Shown one piece after another: positions 23,319 through 31,851 of a stretch of DNA of 64,000 bases. Origin of the DNA: Tepidicaulis sp002389665. Its GTDB lineage: Bacteria; Pseudomonadota; Alphaproteobacteria; Parvibaculales; Parvibaculaceae. Below the pieces are notes generated by a model that saw only the letters and a program-made list of their open reading frames with translations, was not told the DNA's origin and searched no databases. Location: the NCBI RefSeq assembly GCF_965222285.1, contig NZ_OZ244942.1, positions 2,108,001 through 2,172,000 of the forward strand, in the 5' to 3' direction. Every line of letters starts with the position of its first letter. Position 1 is the stretch's first letter. Both the position numbers and the translations under genes were made by a program.

Positions 23319-24497
23319 ATGTTTATCAACTTCTTTCAGGAACTGCGCTCAGCCAATATTCCGGTTTCCTTGCGCGAATATCTGACGCTGATCGAGGCGG
23401 TGGATTCCGATGTCATCGAGCAGAAGGTCGAGGACTTCTACTACCTCTCGCGCGCCGCGCTGGTGAAAGACGAGACCAATCTCGACAAGTTCGACCGGGT
23501 CTTCTCCCATGTCTTCAAAGGGCTCGACAGCCTGGAGGAAGGCGATCTCGCGCAAATCCCGGAAGAATGGCTGAAAAAGCTAACCGAGAAATTCCTCACC
23601 GAAGAGGAAAAGGCGCAGATCGAAGCGCTGGGCGGCTGGGAAAAGATCATGGAGACGCTGCAAAAGCGCCTCGAGGAACAAAAAGAACGCCATGAAGGCG
23701 GCAATAAATGGATCGGCACCGGCGGCACCTCCCCCTTCGGCGCGTACGGCTATAATCCGGAAGGGGTACGCATCGGCCAGAAGGAAGGGCGCCACGGCAA
23801 GGCCGTGAAGGTGTGGGACAAGCGCGAATACAAGAACCTCGACGACAGCGTCGAGCTCGGCACACGCAACATCAAGGTGGCGCTGCGCCGCCTGCGCAAA
23901 TTCGCCCGCGACGGCCAGCCGACGGAACTCGATCTCGACGATACGATCAAGTCCACCGCCCATCACGGCTATCTCGACATCAAGATGGTCCCGGAGCGCA
24001 AGAACAAGATCAACGTGCTGATCTTCTTCGATATCGGCGGCTCGATGGACAGCCACATCAAACTCTGCGAGGAGCTGTTCTCGGCGGCGCGTTCCGAATT
24101 CAAGAACATGGAATATTTCTACTTCCACAATTGCCTTTACGAATATGTGTGGAAGGACAATAAGCGCCGCCACAATGAGCGCATGAACACCTGGGACGTG
24201 CTGCACAAATACCCGTCCGACTATAAGGTGATCTTCGTGGGTGATGCCTCCATGAGCCCCTATGAAATCACCTATGCCGGCGGCTCGGTGGAGCATTGGA
24301 ACGAAGAGCCCGGCGGCATCTGGCTCGAGCGCCTGCAGCAGATTTACGAAAGCGTGATCTGGCTGAACCCGGTGGGCGAGCAGCACTGGCAGTACACGCC
24401 GTCCATCGAGCTTATTCAGCAGATCATCCATAACCGGATGTTCCCGCTGACCCTGGAAGGGCTCGATAACGCCATGCGCGAGCTGAGCCGCGGCTAA
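23319..24497 (+). CDS. CoxE-like VWA-domain protein
   Basis: 392 residues. The N-terminus MFINFFQELRSANIPVSLREYLTLIEAVDSD is typical of CoxE-type proteins encoded next to MoxR ATPases. The VWA domain fills the C-terminal half: NVLIFFDIGGSMDSHIKLCEELFSAAR, with HNCLYEYVW and VIFVGDASMSPYEI. The metal-site motif reads DIGGS instead of the classical DxSxS, so metal binding may be altered. No signal peptide is seen, so it acts in the cytoplasm as the partner of the ATPase upstream. An AGAGGAACG site precedes the ATG. Confidence 0.85.
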   Translation: MFINFFQELRSANIPVSLREYLTLIEAVDSDVIEQKVEDFYYLSRAALVKDETNLDKFDRVFSHVFKGLDSLEEGDLAQIPEEWLKKLTEKFLTEEEKAQIEALGGWEKIMETLQKRLEEQKERHEGGNKWIGTGGTSPFGAYGYNPEGVRIGQKEGRHGKAVKVWDKREYKNLDDSVELGTRNIKVALRRLRKFARDGQPTELDLDDTIKSTAHHGYLDIKMVPERKNKINVLIFFDIGGSMDSHIKLCEELFSAARSEFKNMEYFYFHNCLYEYVWKDNKRRHNERMNTWDVLHKYPSDYKVIFVGDASMSPYEITYAGGSVEHWNEEPGGIWLERLQQIYESVIWLNPVGEQHWQYTPSIELIQQIIHNRMFPLTLEGLDNAMRELSRG

Positions 24498-24507
24498 GCC
24501 GTCATCT

Positions 24508-25185
24508 CTATGAGCGGGCGACCATGCCGTCGACCAGATGGATATTCCGGTCGGCTGCTTCCGCAAAATCGGTGTCATGGGTGACGGCGACCACCGTCAT
24601 CCCCTCCTCTTTTGCGAGGCGGACAAAAATATCGCGCACGATGTCCGAGTTCTTCGTGTCGAGATTACCCGTCGGTTCATCCGCCAGAATGATCTTCGGC
24701 CGATTGGCCAGGGCCCGCGCCACGGCAACACGCTGGCGCTGCCCGCCGGAAAGCTGGTCCGGGCGTTTGGTGCCCTGCTCCCCGATCTCGAAATAATCCA
24801 GCAACTCCGCCGCTCGTTCCTTGATCTCTTTCTCGCTGAGCCGCCCGAGCCGCTGCATGGGCAGCATGACGTTATGGGCGACCGTGAATTCGGGCAGAAG
24901 AAAGTGGAACTGGAAAACGAAACCAAGTTTCTCCAGCCGGAGCGCGGCAAGCTCGGCCCGCTCCAGCCCCGCCGTCGATTGCCCTTCGATCAGCACTTCG
25001 CCTTCCGTCGGCACATCGAGAAGGCCCAGAAGATAAAGCAGAGAGGATTTGCCGGAGCCGGAGGGGCCCGTCACGGAAACGAACTCGCCCGGCGCGATCT
25101 TCAGGTTAATATCCTTGACCAGCGTTACCGGCACGGTTTCCTGCAGGATACGCGTGACATGGCGTGTTTCGATGGCAGGTTCCAT
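24508..25185 (-). CDS. ABC transporter ATPase, LolD/MacB type
   Basis: 225 residues. All ABC motifs are present: Walker A GPSGSGKSS, signature LSGGQRQRVAVARAL, Walker B KIILADEPTGNLD, and the switch His in VAVTHD. The L-G-L-L-D block and a TGNLDT after Walker B place it in the MacB/LolD branch. Its ATG overlaps the stop of the permease upstream by one base. With the FtsX-like permease and the HlyD-type protein it forms a three-gene transcript for a MacAB-like export or lipoprotein-handling system. Substrate unknown. Confidence 0.9.
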   Translation of the reverse strand: MEPAIETRHVTRILQETVPVTLVKDINLKIAPGEFVSVTGPSGSGKSSLLYLLGLLDVPTEGEVLIEGQSTAGLERAELAALRLEKLGFVFQFHFLLPEFTVAHNVMLPMQRLGRLSEKEIKERAAELLDYFEIGEQGTKRPDQLSGGQRQRVAVARALANRPKIILADEPTGNLDTKNSDIVRDIFVRLAKEEGMTVVAVTHDTDFAEAADRNIHLVDGMVARS

Positions 25186-26438
25186 TACGCCGCCCCCCGG
25201 ATGATATCGACGGGACGCACCTGGGAAGCGCGGTGCGCGGGCAGCCAGGCGGCAAGCACCGCGGAGGCAAGCGCGAATATCCCGGCAATGACGAATTGGG
25301 TAAAGCCATAATCGAGCGGAAAACCTTGCGCATCGATCAGCCCTTCCACATCGAACTCGATAGAAGCGAGAATGGATATGAGCCCGACGCCGATGCCCCA
25401 GCCCGTCAACATGCCGATAATGCCGACGACAAAACCCTGAATGAGGAAGATGGCCCGGATGTCCCGCGCCCTAAAGCCCATGGACATGAGAATGGCAATA
25501 TCGCGGCGTTTTTCCATCACCACGGTCGATATAATGTTGAAGATGCCGAACGAGGCCACGATCATGATGGCGCTGACGATGGAATAAAGAATGGCATTCC
25601 GCACGACGAAGAGGCCGAGAATATCCTCGTTCACTTCCTGCCAGCTTTCCGCCTTGTACTCCCAGCGCTGTTCGAGCTGGCGGGAAAATTCAAGCGCGGC
25701 ATTGGGATCGGGCAGCTTGATCCGCAGCCGGTCGGCGATATTGGGTTTGTTGAACAGCACCTGCGCATCCTTCAAGAGAACATAAGCCTGCCCTTCATCG
25801 AGCAGAACATTCCCCGCGCGGAAAATACCCACCACTTTCATCAGCACCACATTGCCGCTGGGCGCAATGACGGAGGCAAGATCGCCCATGCGCAATTGCA
25901 GCCTGTCCGAAAGGCCCTTGCCGATCACGATCCCGTCCGCCGTGGTTTTCAGCGCATCGAGTGAGCCTTCGCCCATGTCCTCTTCGATGGTGGTAAGGCG
26001 CGGCTCGACATCGGGGTCGATGCCGAGAATGGAGACATTCCGCTCCTCCCCGCCATAGCGCACGATCGAGGCGCCGGATAAGCCCGGTGCGGCGATCACC
26101 CCTTGAATGGCTTCGAGCTGCTCGAGCTTGCCTTTGTAATTCTTGATGCCGCGCAGATATTCACGCGGTTTGACACCCTTTAGCGCCACCGCCCCGTCCT
26201 GAAAGATCATGAAAAGCGGCTGGCGTGCCGGCTCCCGGAACTCGTCCTTGACGGTGATATGGGGCTGGCTGTCGACGAGGCGGCTGACAAAATCGTTTTC
26301 CGACCCCTGCATGAGCGAGGAAGTGCCGATAAAAAACCCGACGCCCAGCGCCACGCCCAGCACCGAGACGAGGCTTTGCCGCCGCCGGTTCATCAGATGG
26401 GCGAAGGCGATTTGAAAATTGACGCGGGAAAAGAGCAA
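25185..26438 (-). CDS. FtsX-like ABC permease
   Basis: 417 residues with four membrane segments: one at about residues 22-42 and three near the C-terminus (about 280-305, 330-360, 380-400), the LolC/MacB layout, with a large periplasmic part between. The start codon is TTG (26436-26438), with GCGGAG seven bases before it; no ATG fits as well. The C-terminal AAWLPAHRASQVRPVDIIRGAA is typical of this family. It directly follows the HlyD-type gene (3-base gap) and overlaps the ATPase gene. Confidence 0.88.
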   Translation of the reverse strand: MLFSRVNFQIAFAHLMNRRRQSLVSVLGVALGVGFFIGTSSLMQGSENDFVSRLVDSQPHITVKDEFREPARQPLFMIFQDGAVALKGVKPREYLRGIKNYKGKLEQLEAIQGVIAAPGLSGASIVRYGGEERNVSILGIDPDVEPRLTTIEEDMGEGSLDALKTTADGIVIGKGLSDRLQLRMGDLASVIAPSGNVVLMKVVGIFRAGNVLLDEGQAYVLLKDAQVLFNKPNIADRLRIKLPDPNAALEFSRQLEQRWEYKAESWQEVNEDILGLFVVRNAILYSIVSAIMIVASFGIFNIISTVVMEKRRDIAILMSMGFRARDIRAIFLIQGFVVGIIGMLTGWGIGVGLISILASIEFDVEGLIDAQGFPLDYGFTQFVIAGIFALASAVLAAWLPAHRASQVRPVDIIRGAA

Positions 26439-26441
26439 GGT

Positions 26442-27452
26442 TCACTCCGCTGGCAGCGCGGCATCGACCCGCATGCCATCTTCAAGCCCGGCGGGATTAA
26501 GCAGCACGATTTCACCGGCCTCCAGCCCGGAACGGATTTCCGCTTCATCGCGGCCGATCGTGCCTATCTCCACCTCTCGTCTCACGGCTTTTCCGGTTTT
26601 CAGCACATAAACCGCATTGCCGGAAAGCGCGGAGGTGGGCACCAGCACCGCCTCTTCCGTCTCCCGCACGACAATATTGATTTCCGTCGTCATGCCGGAA
26701 AGAAGCGGCGTGTTGCCGGGCAGCGCGATATGCACCCGGTAGCTGCGCCGCACGGGATCGCCGAAAGGCGTGATCTTGCGCACCTCCCCTTCCAGCGCGC
26801 GGCCGGTGAAGGCATCGGAACGGATAAGCGCGCGCTGGCCGAGCTCGACCTGCGGAATGTCTTCTTCATCCACATCCGCTTCGATCCAGAGTTGGGCCGG
26901 ATCGCCCAGGATAGCGAGTGTTTCACCCGCCCGCACCAGATCGCCCACTTGCGGATCGTCCTCAAAGCGCAATATCTGCCCGCTCATCGGCGCGCGGATG
27001 TGATGTTCCGCGAGCTGCGCTTCTGCAGCATTGAGCGCGGCCTGCGCGCTTTGCGTATTCGTGAAAGCCTGATCGCGGGCCGAGGCGCTGATATTACCGG
27101 AGCGGAAAAGCCGCGCGACGCGCGCCTGCTCGGCTTTGGCAAGATCGAGCCGGGCCTCGAGCTCGGCAACGCGCGAGCGTGCTTCGGTATCATCGAGCAC
27201 CACAAGCAGATCGCCCTTGGCGACCATCTGAGATTCGCGCACCGGCATCGCCACGATGCGGCCTGCGATTTTCGGGCCCGCCCGGGACATACGCACCGGC
27301 TCTACGGTGCCCGTCGCATAGACGGCCTCGACGGCAGGACCAATCCTGGCTTTTTCAGCCTGATAAGTGGAACCGCCGAAGAAAAAATACGCCCCGGCTG
27401 CGGCCAAGATCACAAGCCCGGCGGCAGCCGCCCATCCCCATTTTGAAGCCAC
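26442..27452 (-). CDS. HlyD/MacA-type periplasmic adaptor
   Basis: 336 residues. A GTG start at 27450-27452 is chosen because AGGAG lies just upstream and it gives a short cytoplasmic head followed by a membrane anchor (AAAAGLVILAAAGAYFFF). Upstream codons of the frame are not supported. Then come a barrel-sandwich half (TGTVEPVRMSRAGPKIAGRI), a coiled-coil hairpin (about residues 90-150), the second half motif (HIRAPMSGQIL) and a beta-barrel. It should bridge the permease to the periplasm or an outer-membrane channel in a MacAB-like system. Confidence 0.85.
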   Translation of the reverse strand: MASKWGWAAAAGLVILAAAGAYFFFGGSTYQAEKARIGPAVEAVYATGTVEPVRMSRAGPKIAGRIVAMPVRESQMVAKGDLLVVLDDTEARSRVAELEARLDLAKAEQARVARLFRSGNISASARDQAFTNTQSAQAALNAAEAQLAEHHIRAPMSGQILRFEDDPQVGDLVRAGETLAILGDPAQLWIEADVDEEDIPQVELGQRALIRSDAFTGRALEGEVRKITPFGDPVRRSYRVHIALPGNTPLLSGMTTEINIVVRETEEAVLVPTSALSGNAVYVLKTGKAVRREVEIGTIGRDEAEIRSGLEAGEIVLLNPAGLEDGMRVDAALPAE

Positions 27453-27638
27453 ACACGTCTCCTGCTTTGGCCGTTCCAACCGGCTGCATGCGCGGAAAAC
27501 TGAGACCCGCGCGAATGCGGCGCAAGCATAGCGCACTTACCCCGCATTTCCGCCGCCCGATTTGCCCATTTTGAGCAAGACAGGCGCCCCTGCCATGATT
27601 AGGGTCAATCCGCCGCATCACAAGCGCACGGCCCGATA

Positions 27639-28871
27639 ATGAGCAACATTTTTCAAAATTTAGCCGGACGGACAGCCGGAAAGACAGACTGGCGCCGGCC
27701 GGAAATATTGCTGCTCGTCATGGCCGCCGCCGTGCCGCTTTCCTTCGCCACCTGGCAATCACTGGTCAACAATTTCGCGATCGAGCGGGCAGCTTTTACC
27801 GGCGCGGAGATCGGCATTCTGCAATCGCTGCGCGAAGTGCCGGGCTTTCTGGCCTTCACCTTCGTCTTCATTCTGCTGGCGATCAAGGAACAGCGCTTCG
27901 CTCTGCTCTCCCTTGCGCTGCTCGGCACGGGCACGGCGCTGACCGGCTTCTTTCCCACCGCCATCGGTTTTTACTGCACGACGGTGCTGATGTCGGTCGG
28001 CTATCATTATTATGAAACGGCGCAGCAGTCGCTGGCGCTGCAATGGCTGCCGAAATCAGAGGCGCCGGCCATCCTTGGTAAGCTTATTGCCATGGCGGGT
28101 TTTGCCAGCCTCGTTGCCTATGCGCTGATTTATGTGACCTTCGAGGCGCTGCATCTCGATTATAAGTGGGTCTATGCCGCAGGCGGCGCCGTCACCTGCC
28201 TCATCGCGCTGGCCGCCTTTCTGCTTTTTCCGGAATTCAAAGCCGCGGTGCCGCAGCACAAGACGTTGATCCTGCGCCAGCGCTACTGGCTTTATTACGC
28301 GCTCACTTTCATGGGCGGCGCGCGGCGGCAGATTTTCGTCGTCTTTGCCGGTTTCATGATGGTGGAAAAATTCGGCTATGCGGTGACCGAAATCACCATG
28401 CTCTTCCTGATCAATCAGGCCTTCAACATGGTGCTCGCGCCCGCCATCGGCCGCGCCATCATCCGCTTCGGGGAGCGGCGCGCGCTCACCTTTGAATATA
28501 TCGGTCTCATCCTCGTTTTCGTGACCTATGCCTTTGTGGAAAATCCGCTGATCGCCGCCGTGCTCTATGTCATCGACCATGCCTTCTTTGCGATGGCAAT
28601 CGCGATGAAAACCTATTTCCAGAAAATCGCCGATCCGGCAGATATCGCCCCCACCGCCGGGGTCGCCTTTTCGATCAACCATATCGCCGCCGTTGTCATC
28701 CCGGCGCTTTTCGGACTGATCTGGCTTTTCAATCCTTCACTGGTTTTCCTTCTGGGTGCGGGCATGGCGGGCATTTCTCTCGTCTTTGCCCGGATGATCC
28801 CGTCTCATCCGCAGCCCGGCCATGAGCTTATCTGGCAAAAGCCCGTGCCCGCCCCGCAAGCGGCGGACTGA
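27639..28871 (+). CDS. MFS transporter
   Basis: 410 residues with about 12 hydrophobic segments, for example residues 24-44, 76-100, 155-175, 180-205, 285-310, 340-390. The long hydrophilic loop around residue 210 separates the two six-helix halves, and short basic loops (RFGERRALTFEYIGL) match the MFS pattern. No substrate-specific motif was recognised. The next gene starts 14 bases further on, so the two are probably co-transcribed. Confidence 0.72.
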   Translation: MSNIFQNLAGRTAGKTDWRRPEILLLVMAAAVPLSFATWQSLVNNFAIERAAFTGAEIGILQSLREVPGFLAFTFVFILLAIKEQRFALLSLALLGTGTALTGFFPTAIGFYCTTVLMSVGYHYYETAQQSLALQWLPKSEAPAILGKLIAMAGFASLVAYALIYVTFEALHLDYKWVYAAGGAVTCLIALAAFLLFPEFKAAVPQHKTLILRQRYWLYYALTFMGGARRQIFVVFAGFMMVEKFGYAVTEITMLFLINQAFNMVLAPAIGRAIIRFGERRALTFEYIGLILVFVTYAFVENPLIAAVLYVIDHAFFAMAIAMKTYFQKIADPADIAPTAGVAFSINHIAAVVIPALFGLIWLFNPSLVFLLGAGMAGISLVFARMIPSHPQPGHELIWQKPVPAPQAAD

Positions 28872-28885
28872 AGAAAGGCCTTCCC

Positions 28886-29278
28886 ATGGAAAAGACCATC
28901 CGCTTTTTCGCCGGGCTCGATCTTCTCGTCACGGGGCTCTTTGTGCTGCCGCTCACCGCGCGGCCCGTGCTCGATCTTATTTTCTGGCTGCATGACCGCC
29001 TCATCGCCCCGGAAGCTGCACCGGAAATCGGCGGGGCCGCCATGGCCTTCATCAACATCATGGGCGTTATCGGCGTTATCTGGGCGCTGGCGCGGCTAAA
29101 AATGCCCTTAGCCCCTCTTGCCCGGCTGGACGGGGCCGGGCGGCTTGCCGTCGCCGCATTGCTGCTCTGGCATATCGCGGGCGGGCTATCCCCGGTTTTC
29201 GGGCTTTTTGCCGTGACGGAACTGGCGGGCGCCCTCTTCCAACTCCGCCCTGGTTTTACCGGTTCCAGAACGGCTTGA
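28886..29278 (+). CDS. Small integral membrane protein
   Basis: 130 residues with four hydrophobic segments (about 10-30, 50-70, 86-104, 106-124). AAAGG lies before the ATG, 14 bases after the MFS stop. I do not recognise the family; its place suggests an accessory of the MFS transporter or an independent membrane protein. Confidence 0.6.
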   Translation: MEKTIRFFAGLDLLVTGLFVLPLTARPVLDLIFWLHDRLIAPEAAPEIGGAAMAFINIMGVIGVIWALARLKMPLAPLARLDGAGRLAVAALLLWHIAGGLSPVFGLFAVTELAGALFQLRPGFTGSRTA

Positions 29279-29351
29279 CCCCACCATATTTTCGCCTCAA
29301 CTCTTGGTAAGGCTGTTTCCATCCAACCCATAACGGGCGGGGGGCGAAATC

Positions 29352-29609
29352 ATGTTCAAAGCATTCATCGTGGCGGCACTCAGCGCGGGCCTTTTGGCTG
29401 CCTGCGCGAGCGAAGCGGACAAACGGGCCGAAGCCGCCCGTATCGAAGCGGAAGACGACCGGAACTGCCAGGAGCTCGGTTTCGAACCGGGCACGGAGGC
29501 TTATGGCAATTGCCGCCTGAAACTAAGGGAAATCCGCGCCAAAGAACGGGCCAAGCAGAACTCTTCCCCGACCTTCGGCGTTGGTATCGGCGTGGGCACC
29601 AGTTTTTAA
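29352..29609 (+). CDS. Small lipoprotein, first of a tandem pair
   Basis: 85 residues. A lipoprotein signal ends in the lipobox LAAC at about residue 18. The mature part is charged and carries DDRNCQELGFEPGTEAYGNCRLKLREIRAKERAKQ, with two cysteines spaced 18 apart. The downstream gene repeats the same motif. A Gly-rich tail ends it. Function unknown; envelope location is predicted from the signal. Confidence 0.7.
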   Translation: MFKAFIVAALSAGLLAACASEADKRAEAARIEAEDDRNCQELGFEPGTEAYGNCRLKLREIRAKERAKQNSSPTFGVGIGVGTSF

Positions 29610-29625
29610 GGCCGAGGAGAGAAAG

Positions 29626-29916
29626 ATGCGCACCTGGCCCCTCATCGTTTCACTTGCCGCGCTGCTCAGCCTCGGCGCCTGCGTCTCCGCAGAAGAGCGC
29701 GAGCGCATGGCCGCCGAGCAGCGCATCGCCGATGAACAGGAATGCACACAGCTCGGTTTTGAACGCGGCACGGAAAAGTTTTCCGAATGCCTGCTCAAGC
29801 TGCGTGAAATCCGCGCCGAAGAACGCCGCGCCCAGGCGATCGAACAGGCGAACCGCCATCCCTTCTTCTATGATCCCTGGTATTACGGCCGGCCCTATCC
29901 GCACCGCTATTGGTAA
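29626..29916 (+). CDS. Small lipoprotein, second of a tandem pair
   Basis: 96 residues. A lipobox LGAC lies at about residue 18. The core DEQECTQLGFERGTEKFSECLLKLREIRAEERRAQ is clearly related to the upstream gene: both have C-x-x-LGFE-x-GTE-x(2-4)-C-x-LKLREIRA. The tail is aromatic and His-rich (HPFFYDPWYYGRPYPHRYW). The ATG at 29626 follows GAGGAGAG. The pair arose by tandem duplication with diverged tails. Function unknown. Confidence 0.72.
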   Translation: MRTWPLIVSLAALLSLGACVSAEERERMAAEQRIADEQECTQLGFERGTEKFSECLLKLREIRAEERRAQAIEQANRHPFFYDPWYYGRPYPHRYW

Positions 29917-29919
29917 GGC

Positions 29920-30540
29920 CTAGCGGGCCTCCGCCGCGCCCCAATAATTGAAGCCGGCGATCTTCGGCGTCGAGGGCAGATACATCGTCTCCAGCTTGCC
30001 GATCTTGAAGCCAGAGCTTTCGATGATCGAGGGGATCTCGCGGTTGAGATTGCAGCCGCCGCAGACCGCCTTCCAGACGGGATTGACCCGGTCCTGCCAT
30101 TTGCGAACGCCTGCATCGGGCGCCGCGCCATGCTCGCAGAAAATCATCTTGCCGCCCGGCCGCAAAACCCGGCGCATCCCTTCCAGCGCCTTTTCAGGCT
30201 CCGGGATCGTGCACAGGCTAAAGGTAACGAGCACGGTATCGACGCTGTTGGCATCGAGCGGAATTTCCTCGCCCGGCAGGCCGATGAACTCCACATCGAA
30301 AGGCAGGTCCTTGGCGCGGTCGCCGGCAATGCGCCAGCTTTCTTCGGAAGGGTCGAGACCGATCAGCTTTTCGACCTTGGAGGGGTCGTAATATTCCAGA
30401 TTGAGGCCCGTGCCGATGCCGATTTCCAGAATACGGCCTTCCGCCTGCGGCACGACCTTGCGGCGCTGATAGGAGATGGGTTTGGTCCCGCAGGCCACGT
30501 TGATGATCCGCGGCACGATATATTTTTCGTAAAAGCCCAT
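29920..30540 (-). CDS. Class I SAM-dependent methyltransferase
   Basis: 206 residues. Motif I is ILEIGIGTGLN, motif II is IGLDPSEES, and VLVTFSLCTIPEPEKALEGMRRVLRPGGKMIFCEHG covers motifs III and post-III. NPVWKAVCGGCNLNREI resembles the C-terminal part of ubiquinone/phospholipid-type methyltransferases. The substrate is not determined. GAGGGA precedes the ATG. It lies last in a minus-strand run with the UPF0280-like gene, a ferredoxin and a ferredoxin reductase. Confidence 0.85.
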   Translation of the reverse strand: MGFYEKYIVPRIINVACGTKPISYQRRKVVPQAEGRILEIGIGTGLNLEYYDPSKVEKLIGLDPSEESWRIAGDRAKDLPFDVEFIGLPGEEIPLDANSVDTVLVTFSLCTIPEPEKALEGMRRVLRPGGKMIFCEHGAAPDAGVRKWQDRVNPVWKAVCGGCNLNREIPSIIESSGFKIGKLETMYLPSTPKIAGFNYWGAAEAR

Positions 30541-30608
30541 GTCTTTCCCTCTCGGTCTTTGTCCGCCACCACGCGGGAGGCCCGAAGAGAAATCCAGCTA
30601 AACGCGCG

Positions 30609-31421
30609 TCACCGCCACTGCGAGACGCCGAAGCGCAGAAGCCGGTCCCCCTCGATGGGTCCAATAAGACGGCCCCGCCCCTTCAACGTCAACACGCAAG
30701 CGCGCAACAGGCCTTTGCTTTTGAGCGTGGAGGCAAGGCGCACGCCCCGGGAAAGCGCCTCCCAGATGAGATCGGGCTCCATGACCGGCACCTCCCGCAC
30801 CGCCTCATAAGCGCCGAAAAACCTGTCTTCCCCTTGAAAGAGGCTGGCTTTAACCCCGTCTGCCTGCACACCATGGACGATATAGGCGCTGGCATAGGCG
30901 GCAAGAGCGGCATTTTTGGAGAGGACGCAAACCGTATCGGCAAGCCCCATGCTGGGCAGGCCGCCGCCGGTGCCTGTGCATTGCACGGCGCCGAAGGTAC
31001 CGGCATGGAGCATAAGCTCGCTTGCCTTGCGCGCATGCACCGCTGCTTCCTCCTGCCAAGCGCTGCCTGGCTGTGCGGCAAAGAGCAGGCCTTCTTCGAA
31101 AACCGCCCCTTCCGCTTTTTCCTCTACCGCCCAAAGATCGGCCAGCGCGCCATAAGCGGCAAAGCGGGGGGAGACGGCCGGCTCGCGGGCCGTGTGGCCT
31201 ACCGCCTCATGCACCTGGCGCATTGCCTCCATCATGGCGCGGCCCACGGCCGAGCGGGGCAAGGCATCGCTGCCATGGGCATCGATCAGGGCGAGATCTT
31301 CCGGCAGGCCGTCCAAAAGCGCCTCCGCCCCGGCGGGCAACCCCGGCGCGGCAGTATCTTTTTTCTGAAACAGGAAATGACCCGCATGAAAGCGGGACGG
31401 AACTTCACCGGCGGCCTGCAT
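30609..31421 (-). CDS. UPF0280/ApbE-like protein
   Basis: 270 residues. The C-terminal half resembles the UPF0280 group related to ApbE: TGGGLPSMGLADTVCVLSKNAALAAYASAYIVHGV, then EPDLIWEALSRGVRLASTLKSKGLLRACVLTLKGRGRLI, matching by eye the ADSVTVLA...AADAAATLIAN and ARALRRGLI..A.L...G..R pattern of that group. The start at 31421 is chosen for the GGGAGG upstream. If ApbE-like, it may attach or handle flavin. It lies in the same direction behind a ferredoxin, which fits a redox role. The assignment is tentative. Confidence 0.5.
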   Translation of the reverse strand: MQAAGEVPSRFHAGHFLFQKKDTAAPGLPAGAEALLDGLPEDLALIDAHGSDALPRSAVGRAMMEAMRQVHEAVGHTAREPAVSPRFAAYGALADLWAVEEKAEGAVFEEGLLFAAQPGSAWQEEAAVHARKASELMLHAGTFGAVQCTGTGGGLPSMGLADTVCVLSKNAALAAYASAYIVHGVQADGVKASLFQGEDRFFGAYEAVREVPVMEPDLIWEALSRGVRLASTLKSKGLLRACVLTLKGRGRLIGPIEGDRLLRFGVSQWR

Positions 31422-31497
31422 CTTTCCTCCCTCAAAACAGCGCCCTTTCATAGCAAGACGCGCCGCTGAAGGCGAGGAAAGCCGGGGCCGAAACCCG

Positions 31498-31824
31498 TCA
31501 AGCGGGCTCCGGCGCCTTCACATTTTCCGGAAGAACGAGGCGCAGCCCGTCCAGCTCCTCGGTAAAGATGAGTTGGCAGGACAGGCGCTCGTCCGGCTCG
31601 GCGAAATTCTCGTCCAGCCGTTCCAGCTCGTCCTCACGCGGCTCATGCAGCCGGGCGGCCCAGGCCGGGTCCACATGCACCTGACAGGTGCCGCAGACGC
31701 AGGAGCCGCCGCATTCCGCCTCAAGGCCGAAACCGTGGGCGCGGATGATTTCCATCACGCGCCATCCTTCCACGGCGTCGAGCGCGTGCTCGACCCCGCC
31801 GCTGTCAGCGACGATGATTTTCAT
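31498..31824 (-). CDS. 2Fe-2S ferredoxin
   Basis: 108 residues. The cluster ligands are in AECGGSCVCGTCQVHV plus the distal C of RLSCQLIFT, the adrenodoxin-type pattern C-x5-C-x2-C-x(n)-C. AAGGAG precedes the ATG. It lies 28 bases behind a ferredoxin reductase gene and is the likely electron partner. It is distinct from the second ferredoxin at 41834, though the two are related. Confidence 0.9.
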   Translation of the reverse strand: MKIIVADSGGVEHALDAVEGWRVMEIIRAHGFGLEAECGGSCVCGTCQVHVDPAWAARLHEPREDELERLDENFAEPDERLSCQLIFTEELDGLRLVLPENVKAPEPA

Positions 31825-31851
31825 GTGTCCGCTCCTTGCGAAGGAGAAAGA

